Origin: a virus
DNA length: 64,000 nucleotides
IMG/VR virus record: IMGVR_UViG_3300043434_000266
Location: 1-64,000 of that record
Direction: 5' to 3' (one strand)
This document shows positions 29,901 to 37,700 of this stretch, piece after piece. Every line of letters begins with the position of its first letter. The stretch's first letter is position 1. The translations under genes and the position numbers were made by a program. A model generated the notes under the pieces. That model searched no databases, was not told the origin of the DNA, and saw only the letters and a list, made by a program, of their open reading frames with translations.

Positions 29901-31728
29901 ACTACTTTATATCTTCCAAAACAAGCTATATAGTTTTGATAGTGAGACCGATACATATAGATCTGCTGATATTACTGAGACTGTTGCACCTATTGCAAAA
30001 GAACAAGTTCTTAAAAGAGGAGCATTTCTTAATCCTAACACAGGTGTAATGCATGTTGATAAAGCTCAGATCATTAAAGAGTTTAAATCTAAAGCATTTA
30101 CTACACCATCATATGGCGGCGAAAGTAGATTAGCGCCGTTACCAGCATCTATATTTGATAGATATAAAACTGAGAATAGAGTAAAACTCTACTATAAGTT
30201 TGTACTAGAAAGAGAGTCTTTAAGAGATGCTTATCCATACAATGAGACTATAAACAGTTTTGAGTTCCAAAACTTCTTAGTAATGATAGGGTTGAATACT
30301 GATATACCTATGCGCTATGAAGAATTCATTCGTAACAAAGCTTTAGAAAACTTATATCTTGATGGTCCTTTATTTGGAGCAGAGTACAAGTTTAATGGTA
30401 TGACTACTGCTGTAGATAAGTTCTTAAGAATTCTTGAGACTCATCCGGAGTTAGTTACCGCATATCCTGTACTTGATATTATAGGAACTGTTAAGTCTGG
30501 TTCACATAGATTCTTCAAACTTAACGATAGAATTTCTGATGGAACTGTACTTACTGCATATAAAGATCAGATGGCAATCCTTGCGGATCCGGGTCAGATT
30601 AAAGTAAAAAATACTGAGGAAAACTTATACATCAGTCAATTCTTTGCAAAATTAAATACCATAGGATATCTGCAAGCAGGTAACAATAAGAACTCTGAAT
30701 TGTATATGATGTCTATATTGGATATGAAACCAATCAGTAGCTATGTTCAGAACACTATAAATGATGTTATGAATAGTCCTAAGTTGGATGGTGTGTTGGA
30801 AGATTTTGAAAGTAAGTTTACCACATCATTTGCAAGACGTAAGTCATTTGCATTTACAAACTATGCGTTTAATGCACCTTATACAGCAACTGATAAAGCA
30901 ACAGTAGAAGATCAACCATTACTGAAGTATATAAGAAACGGAAAGGTTAAAACTGGAAGTATATTCATTAATGAAGAAACAGGAGAGATTGAAGATGTCT
31001 ATAAGTATAACGAGTCTATGTTTGAAACTACTAGTAAAGTAGTAGCTAAAGATGATACTGAGTTAACAAAGAGAAACTATAAGATCACTGAAACTGATGT
31101 ACAGGCATTATTTCAGATTAATCCTGAAGCAACGTATGTATTTGAAGATTCTTATCCTAAAGTAACTTTAAAGGAAGATGGTTCTTTAAACATTGGTCAA
31201 AGACCAACTAATCCTACTAGAATTGAGCAAGAAGCATTTCGCGCAGGTTTAGCAACAGGAAACAGTTTTGCAATTCCTATTACAAAGCAAGATGGTTCTA
31301 TACCAGCAGTTGAAAAAAATGCGGTACCCAAGGAGCTGATTGACATGTACATTCAAGAACTAGTGAATTTAAGAGATAGTGGAAAAACTATCATATTCCC
31401 TTCAGAAGGTATAGGTAATAAACTATTAGGATTCTTTAAAAACAGCTTAGGTAACTTAGAAATGAGAAAAGAAGGAGCGAAGAATATAGATCTGTACTTA
31501 TATTTGTCTAAGAAACTTCTAGAGAACTTCGGATATAGAAATCCTAAAATGGAAATGATCACTAAGAACTTTACACCTGAGTTACTTGAGGGTGCTCAAA
31601 CAGGACTAGAGTTCATACAGCAGTTCTATATAAACAAGTCAGAGAGTTTAGGGTTAAGTGAACCACTTCAAACTCTAACAGACAAAGAGGTTAATGATTA
31701 TATTAATAAATGTAAAGGTATTTCGTAA
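20935..31728 (+). CDS. Virion RNA polymerase catalytic protein with embedded zincin-like motif (3597 aa)
   Basis: The catalytic signature is clear: D2159-F-D-I-D2163 in AKSGGDFDIDKLVTM, preceded by R2120-I-P-T (GARIPTQGPNSM). Together these match the order of the RxPT...DFDGD region in the double-psi beta-barrel of cellular RNAP beta-prime, and the DxDxD loop of YonO and of the crAss-like phage phi14:2 virion polymerase. About 1400 residues earlier is H712-E-S-W-H716 with acidic residues at 769-770 (YAEEHLAE), a zincin-type metal site. At 3597 aa it is much longer than phi14:2 gp66, so extra domains are fused. It most likely makes early phage RNA after injection. It sits between two coupled genes (TAATAATG before, TAATG after). 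Confidence 0.9.
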   Translation: MSIICDPSGEWSISREDIFKINRKVAGMLAEKIEKNSKIDLGKFINAIFDEVVTATGDQQRALAVARHIPFAIELSKQVFPDKIRVPLHKNKLLDSAALEDVSVSFTESLDNVATFLNNYRDSLKPKVRDTAGITNSSAAVQPKTKIDVLDYVFVPDDVLTTTGQEVNDERDLRWYYNFLKYLGEQNIYPNADGTINYFGKTLQVSIMTGLSIPVDKLYPYERVKPNIEKMKTNQIFIGFTDTNGDFVYFDDNYNLTDDTGAFIYFPLRTVPKVISEQNGKRIFDIDESVRENRIQPIASIVANRRLAGENTNEELVRDQINQNYNDIKDITDYLLSKGNYKKKLKLNLNRISRGFIFRVSGTEGRKRIDSITNLSDFNPVILDSNEAKGMVKAAFYVTGVDEPIPFSMADFPKELAEKTADLLLNDVYYDGNLITSTDKSRLISQYLGFNLNDKTGPEGTVGFMYSPTTGEILINSKPLSTDKAQAKNEIVDYLTRDISIPTADKEIAFKNKLFFNQRFVNDNFTDFSLSPVSEGFALTTNQDVTYVDWVKDNAYVYAKTTNGEIREENGYIAFEVPIDTLYIARQKMTDAQIKEFKAKQESKTVKPNSVLENNASPSSPTNLADLLMRRDMTGFDVSATPEQIEKAKEDYDAKVITFRDKNGKVVQKKLTDLIPYEVMFNIANSNGNVRATWTRAGITLFQGSDYTDLYHESWHGFTQWFLTGDQKLKLYNEVKNSGETIRYYNNGWKTMNSSKLDFNNPDHILYAEEHLAEKFREYSLGKYTPASAVEKSMFKKIWEAIKALFGFGSPEEVLAPSGLVAKAFQDLKAGNLVDYTFDQANVRFNRLNSGITALKSSTSPIKNLDITSSLMVTEGITDVISASVDELNKEYGTNKFTIGIFENDTVKKEVLRRAKSKLIDKLNELEAKVDLATGFEKDRLDKSVQTLSWAIDNFDIDDVKSGTLKYYNDRTGFFTLSTGAKVIDTETAIDGQTEENTDAPASREGVTTDEGTEFSAVDRMSDSMRYILESLFERVEPTKDNPEGYVYNDLGFRKAVPFKTAFAVIASATANKLTPEEMYKSLQTASDTKTRNKTQNYKFLFIKQLLAKLGDPRNPNAQSLTGQNLISEFFFTFRLDKQTGIQVTAEREGVSLTIKVGTSDSAEKAFGRTLENRFQTGKVKSKYITKNKNNEYEINLKGILEDYPSSTAANASPVSFLRALGIDITDTDAVINFLKKQNAITNIYQTVLDRSKLIDKPTTSLVPERASGLFNDKSSVWNTLLEAESKYSGFNAGYMFKNVNGDPQSEMNNPSTAGNQIHLINAAKTYAELISDPRTAHYSTERNSWVKTSVMFQKLFGKKLTIKNTEDGRPVSINVQSLLGTQALNVEDDIRSLISGMKSAASDVQTAYLRDYFMTLLNGASEAFKHADKSSTYVASLDAGGVYYYVNPKTFTSNIGRNKANEIFIGYIASELERIKKVSSKKLIGEQADDIILGGKPGSYETLKTRGSEFVVFHDIIKDELKEELIKLDVNTVEDFLDLVGKDASLKDKLVNALNNYFDQLALEDYTMLKSFGVTKAENFFKTIKNRFPELAVLSDQDVLKATSEAFTYNAFIHKMEMSTLIYGDPALYTHDKDEHMKRVSGFFATGRIGRTDSSMNAFIAANAGSYHTSQWFKQSGFAAPTNTLSYQSTILPIAVGEDPVDRSVYLDEMIKIAKEQGIPESDYAAYEEMKSADGEAWISFDAYRALEIRFRNWNPQKELLYNKIINNEKTDSAEVLKTFYPVKKLQYSGPLDITNFSALAFHKYSLIPLIPSVIKDSRLEVLHNKMVSEGIAYTVLQSGSKIVSIGKNGTLDSFYDKNYNPKFADPNFKFTKNNIFVDYLKEQLVTKDKFKEEIDFPSQIRKLIVLGMDPESPLIKTYLSNIDKMTKVAETELKMELGYKDVKSRKKGEPALDLKKLLEYVKSSLTAQDLAEQSIDFIEIGDDGKLVRFLDLSEDPSKIEKIIGALVNKRINKQPVYGEQYIQGSSVGFEKFSKPTQIDLDKYGEWGLPFYRMSKDGKSVSAMKIKIALHGKFKNLLKLNHTDNKVIGTIERLNEMLKDENWLNTGEHRQMVTLIGARIPTQGPNSMEFMEVFEFLPEEAGNIMILPLEIVAKSGGDFDIDKLVTMIPGITDNEGVIEIEKPKSSRKLLNTIIEEKYELINEIKEIRKKYLKSYLTPELQEQIDSLEKEQSDAYQEFLSQWTNNYYVGGATEKYYSRISNAKQAIDSIYEQFDQDLNDQYNAEVEPVKEKLRQLNREENFYKPKAYQQDVLNSMRAILSRPDNYINLTRPNGTGIYTEGSEDAQFNNKSIVEFLAEFNRVYNKKFTKTNPLGKKKISPTRIMENGYNISKAAALFTGKMGVGMLATGNTFHASAVLADVYMSPFREEEKLVNKVPVTYKLIQQLLIPHNFKIVDGEKVIDFSKPKDADLKNYVRDVVSELMNGYLDVAKDEWVYDINAVKQLEPEFEFMLLAGVPVKTAALMLAQPLVRQYLNKFKEYSSPYALFNPEDNLSNTNFAKRQALIDVLLKNDMSSVFPMDDTGEPNTFLNTPALLETLRAQYLQGDLKSNRNALILEKARLEGLEEVTVGTEYEIYFDKSDSVSILTVQSITPKKNEYSVVLKNEKSGKEYTYTVNKFGEGKTMRFEEPVTFIDVTSEINRLSKQIADADIELEEAPQGEFPNLVIGDKVTETLNRRRDESGNIKKIEVPGEFYKVEVPGHSDIRLYLSKNDYGTWVVEEFYSGLPVGSGSTPSIALADAEKKLKENLSNIKKGDKGYEIAKEIKADVKKLTPPKGKAKSVKPQESPEILFNNEKLIDNLRKPGSSLSKQHFAHFAEIIYMASQLTNLKMGIRFDTLKNTSYFDADQQEKGFEATLGKAFPADVVNRLIDKTVLKSFRTGAFLKEVIGTLLPVRANSKVNNAIGSIIKGMSDLSMDDKEKLASQFNTDLLLYIFQNKLYSFDSETDTYRSADITETVAPIAKEQVLKRGAFLNPNTGVMHVDKAQIIKEFKSKAFTTPSYGGESRLAPLPASIFDRYKTENRVKLYYKFVLERESLRDAYPYNETINSFEFQNFLVMIGLNTDIPMRYEEFIRNKALENLYLDGPLFGAEYKFNGMTTAVDKFLRILETHPELVTAYPVLDIIGTVKSGSHRFFKLNDRISDGTVLTAYKDQMAILADPGQIKVKNTEENLYISQFFAKLNTIGYLQAGNNKNSELYMMSILDMKPISSYVQNTINDVMNSPKLDGVLEDFESKFTTSFARRKSFAFTNYAFNAPYTATDKATVEDQPLLKYIRNGKVKTGSIFINEETGEIEDVYKYNESMFETTSKVVAKDDTELTKRNYKITETDVQALFQINPEATYVFEDSYPKVTLKEDGSLNIGQRPTNPTRIEQEAFRAGLATGNSFAIPITKQDGSIPAVEKNAVPKELIDMYIQELVNLRDSGKTIIFPSEGIGNKLLGFFKNSLGNLEMRKEGAKNIDLYLYLSKKLLENFGYRNPKMEMITKNFTPELLEGAQTGLEFIQQFYINKSESLGLSEPLQTLTDKEVNDYINKCKGIS

Positions 31729-34700
31729 TGATAAATGCATGTCCCGGGGGACCAGAATGGAACAAACTTGTTAAAGCTGTAGGTGAATTTGAAGCTTATA
31801 AGGATTACATAGAGAACGGTGAAACAATCCGTTCTGTTGATGAAGTTTTAAAAAGCAAACCTTTTCTTGAAAAGGTAAAACGTAATGAAGCTGATACAAA
31901 AGCTATAGAAGAAAATCTTCTATCAGGGTTCCTTAAAGATTTTGGAATAACGGTAACAGAATACGAATCATTAAAAGATGATCTTGGATTAAATGGATAT
32001 ACCGCAACAGACCTTATTACTAAAACTGTTGTTCATCAACCAGGGGAGTCGATATTACCTGAAGCAGCATATATTGCTTATTCTATTTTAGGTAAACAGA
32101 ATAATAAAATCAGATCCGAGCTAAGATATTTGATCAGAAAGTGGGACAAGTACGAAGAGAGATTTAACTTCCATAAAGAGTTATTGAAGAAAAATAAAGT
32201 GTCCATTAAGGATTCAAAAGAATGGAAAAACAATATCCGAGATAAGGTTATTATTGACTTCTTAAAAGATAATTTGTATCAATACTACAGTAATCCTACT
32301 GAATTTAAAAAGAATTTGGATACTAAGTGGACTCAAGAAGACTTTACTTTATGGGAGAAGATCATTAGAGCTATTGAAAACTTTTTAAGTAGAACCTTTG
32401 GATATAAGGAAGAAGAGTATATAACTCAGTTAAAAGACACAGGTTCTGCAATAGCAAGTGAACTACTTACACAAAACTATGAATACTTCAAGTATAATCT
32501 TTCAGAAGATCAGATTAGAAAGTACTATAGTAGTACAATAGAATCAGATCCTAAAGCAAAAGATATTGTTACAGTATTACAAAAGATCGGTTTAGTTTTA
32601 ACAGGATCATTAGCATTAAGAAGAGCTGGTGAAGTATACAGAACAGCAGAAGAGAGTGTGCATGATATAGATTGGATTGTACCATACCTCATGAACATGT
32701 CCGGATATAATGCTAAGCTAACTGAAGCAATGTTGAGAGGTGATGAACCTACTCTATTCAGAGAAGATGTTGAAAAACTAAAATTGGATAAGCGTTCTAA
32801 AAACGCTTTGAATCAAATTGCTCAGATGGATTGGTTTCTTAAAGTACAAGAAGCATATCCTAATATAAGATTTACAAACGGATTTTATGGAAAAGAGCAT
32901 GCTAATCTAGAAAGTTTTACAGCGCAAGCTGCAATAGACGGTGAATTTTATGATAGCGATGGTTATCATGAAGAAGAATTTGCTACTTATAGAAAGGATC
33001 CTTATACAGGTGCACCAGTAAAAGAAAAGATTAAGAGAACTATAAAGCACCAAAAGGGGGATTACGTTAAGGGTACCGGTTATCAAATAGATTTCTTTGT
33101 AAGACTAGAAGAGCATCAGGAAGAACATGATGGTTATTTCTTATTATGGAAAGAAATCATGTTAGCTAAACTAAGAATGGGTAGAGATAAAGATTTCATT
33201 GATTGGAAAGCATTTCAACCATACTTAGCATCTAAGGATAAGTTTAATTTCTTCTATGAAGGATTCCGTCATATAAATTTTGAGAGTTCGCAAGACTTCT
33301 TTTTAGAAGACATGACTCTTAGCAAGAAAATAAAGTATGAGGATATTGATACTATTGTTAACTATATCGTTGATACAATTCCTGGAGTTAAAACTTATGC
33401 TGAAAAGGTAGGATTCACACCTGTTCAAACAAACATGCGTAAAGCTAACTCTGTTGTAGAAGCAATGGTTCAGCAATTGTCATCTAGATTAAACATCCCT
33501 TATCAATTTGTTACAGCTGCTGAAGCACGTGAAATTCTAGAAGGTGCTGGTAAACCATTCACAAACCAAGCGGGTTTTTATGTCGGAGGTACAGTATATC
33601 TAGTGTCTAGTGATTTGAATCTAGAGACAGCAATACACGAATTTAGTCACCCTTTTATAAGAGCGATTCAACAAGAGAATCCTCAACTATTTGAAAAATT
33701 AGTTAGTGATCTATCTTTAACAGAAGAGGGTCAAAAGATCATTAACATAACAAAACAGTTATACGGAGAAGACGATCCTTTATATAAGGAGGAGTTACTA
33801 GTTCGAGCATTAACTCGAGCAGCTAGAATGAAACTTACTGGAGCACTTAAGCAGTATAAAAACAAAAGCTTTAAAAGTGTAATCGATAGAGTATTGTATG
33901 CTATAAAAAAGGCATTCAGAAAATACTTTGGTAAGTCTGTTGATGTTTCTGATTTAGATGTAGACACAAGTATTGAAGATCTATCTGAAATGTTGTTGTC
34001 TGCAGATCAAATTACCTTTGATGTTGAAGCGGTTAGTCAAGAAGAACTTGTAGCAGAAGAACGCCGTGTCAAAGAAGAAATAGATCAGTTTCTTAATATT
34101 GGTAATACCGATAGCGGTGCTATTGCTATTAAGACAATGATTAGTGATTTTACTCGTATATCAAGAGATCACATCGACAAGTTAGTAAAGAACCGTAATC
34201 TTAAAGATATAGCGGAGATCCTTAAATCAGGTTATGATGAATCTGACTATAAGAGTATTATTCGAAATTTAAGTAACTATCAAGAAGATCTACTAGAAAA
34301 AATAGAGGACGCTTCAGAAAGACTAGAATACGAATCTCAAAGAGCAACTGCATTAGTTAACTCTATATACAGAATTAAATATATGAGTGCCAAGATGGTA
34401 CTGCATATGAAAGACTTACTTGCTGAGGACATCTCTCCTGATACTGTAAGAAAGTTTTACTATTATAGTAAACTTGTAGATGATTGGTCTAAGATTATTG
34501 CAAAGACGCGTCGAATGATGACGAATGAAGATGTGATAACAGGACCAATGGCAACTGTTGTTTCAGAGATTGAAAGTTTATTGAAGACAGCAAAAGACTT
34601 AGATGTTGATATGAGCATGCGAGGTTCTGTTGATTTGTTAACAGAGACTATCAAACCTTTATCAGATAAAGTTAAGACTTACTATGAGGATATTATTAAA

Positions 34701-37700
34701 GCGCTTAAAAAGAAAGGTGCTCCTGATAGAATCATAGAACGTTATGAGAGAGAGTATAAAGAAGCAAGCTTGGAAGAGAAAGATATTAGAGAATGGTTAT
34801 CTGGGCAACGTGGTGATACACATGCTATTAGTGCATGGTTAGAGTCATTCATGAACATTCAAGATCCTGTTGTATTTGGTCTTGCTAAATACTTGAATGA
34901 TAATATCAGTGATGTATTGACTAAAGCACAACAGCGTCAGAACAGCAGAACAATGATATTGGAACCAATGCTTAAAGCAGCAGGGTTGGATCTAAAAGAT
35001 TACCAAGCGCTAAACAAGTTGGTTACCTACAAAGAGTTTGAACCTATTTATAATTCTGAAGGAAAGTATGAGGAGAGAGAACGTATGGCATACATACACC
35101 ATGTAAAAGGATATCAAAAAGAGGTTGGTAAGCTAAACGATCAAATTCGTGAAGCAGAAAAGAAATCACAAGAAACTGGTGACACTACAGAACTTGACGC
35201 ACTTAGAGCACAATTAAAACAATTGTTACATGATCATTTCTATAATGACTATGACTCTAGGGTCTTTGCATCTGAATCGTTATTTACTCAAGATGAAATA
35301 GGTCAGAAAGCATATACTAAAAGAAGCGCTATCTTAAACAAGATCAATAACCTAGATGCAGGAATTCATCAAAAGACAGAGTTATATGATTCTGACTTTC
35401 AAGAATTGCGAGACATGCTTTGGAAAGAGTACCAACATTTATATTCATTCTCATACGAGGATGGTAGTATGAAAGTACCTGGTACAGAGGATTATGAAAT
35501 TACAAAACGTTTAAGAGATCATAGAGAAAGAACACGTGAATTTTATGAGTGGGTTCCTATTAAGGGTATGTTCCAAGGATCATTGAGATCATATGAGCAA
35601 CAATTAAGAGCACAAAATCTTACTGATAAACAATTTGAAGAAAAGCGTAAACAATGGATTGATGAGAATACTAAAGTAAAAATCAAACCTAAGTTTTGGG
35701 AGGATGTGCAAGATATCATTGGAAGACTTAAGAAATTAAAAGAATCACTTCCTGTAAATATCGGAGCACAAATGAAGTTGGATGAGTACTTCAAAGAACT
35801 TAATGACCAGATGAGTGCGTATAGAGACGAAGACGGTCAACCTGAAGCTAACTCAATGAGTGAAGAAAAACTTAGACGTATTGCTGAACTTGATGAACTT
35901 ATTTCTGAAGAAAGAGATAATCTAAGTAAGTATACAGGGTTGTCAGAAGAGGAGGAACTTTTTGTAGCAGACTTTCAAAATAAAGCACAAGCATACATTG
36001 CAAGCAAGTTTGATCCTCTTAACATGAGTATGGATCAGTACACTGAACTATTTGAAGAGTTTAAAAATCTTAATCCAGCAGATGCCGCAGACTATGAGTC
36101 TTTGATGGATAAAAGAGTTAGTGCTGAAGATGACCCGATGCTAAAAGAAGAACTAACTTACTTATTGGCAGAGTTAAATGCAATAAGAAGTAAAGTACCA
36201 ACCGATCAATATATTGATAAACTCAATTCATTTGTTAAAACATCTGATGATGGTAATGGTATAAACAAGAGTACAATAAAAGAACGTTTTGGAGTAGAAG
36301 CTTTTGATAAAAGTATTATATCAAACATGCTAGAAGATACAGGATTCCTACAGAAATTATTTATAGAGAGTCCTGAATTCAAAGTTTGGTTTAATCAAAA
36401 TCACCAACAACGTATTTTTGAATACACGTATGGTCCTAACGCAGGTGATGAAAAAGTAAGCTATTCACCATCAAGTGCTTGGAGAGTTACTCGTCCAAAC
36501 CAAGAAGAGTACTATGAAACCACAGAACTTTATGATGAGGCTGGTAATGTTATTGGTAGTATACAAGGTGTACCTGTAAGTAAATATTGGAGACGTCAAC
36601 TTAAATCTGAGTACAGAACCCAAAGAGTTACGTATAAGGAAGCGTTAGAAATGGGTGACCTTACTAAAGCAACAGTTGATGAACAAGGTCGTTGGTTACC
36701 AAAACCCGACAGTAAATATAGGAACGAAGACTACTATAGATTACAGCGTACAAATAAACCGGCATTTGATTTACTTACTCAGATTCATAAATTCCATCAA
36801 GAAAACCAAGACGGATTAAATGTAAATTCCAGATTGGGTATGTTTATGGCAAGGTACCGTAAAGATAACTATGAGTCTTTAGTATCAGGAGAAGCAAAGG
36901 ATAAAGTAACATCAATGATTAAAAACTTCAAGTCATCTTTCAGAAAAGCTGCTGATGATTTTGAAGAAGGTTATAATGCAGAAAACCAGGTAACCTATGT
37001 CAACCTAGATATGTTTGATACTCAAACTTCGGGTATCCCTATTACAGGTAGAGCAGACTTAGATCTAGAAGAAACATCTGAGGATGTTATCTCTAGCTTA
37101 ATGCGTTACATGCTTTCTGCAGAAAGACAAAAGAAACTTATTGAGATTAACCCTAACGTTAGAGCAATACAGAGTATTGTAAATAACGAAGAGAAAGGGG
37201 GTATCAAGGATATGACTAAAGCTAACAAGCAAGATTACCTGACTCAAGGTATCACAAACTTTGCTACTAAGAAAGGTAAATCAGTTCGTGCTCAAGTCAT
37301 TAATGCAATGATCGAAAGAGAGCTTGAAGGTAAACAGTTAGTAGGTGTAACCGAGAATCTTGCATGGGCAAACAAACTTGCAGGTAACTTAATGAAGATG
37401 TCATCATTTGCATTCTTTGCATTTGACGCAGCTTCCGCACTTAAGAACGCATTCAACGCGCAGTTCCAGTCTATGATTGCAGCTGCTGGTGGTGACGGTT
37501 TAGATATGGCGAGTATTACAAAGGGTGCTTATTGGGCACAGTTTGCATCAAGTCAGGTATCATTTGAGATTTATAAGTTCGGACCTAAGTCTTTGAATGT
37601 TCAATTAGTAGAGATGTTTGATCCGGAAGCTACACGTTTTGATAAAGACGCTGGTAGAAAGTTTGCGGAAAGTTCTACAAGAACATTGTCAAGAGACGTT

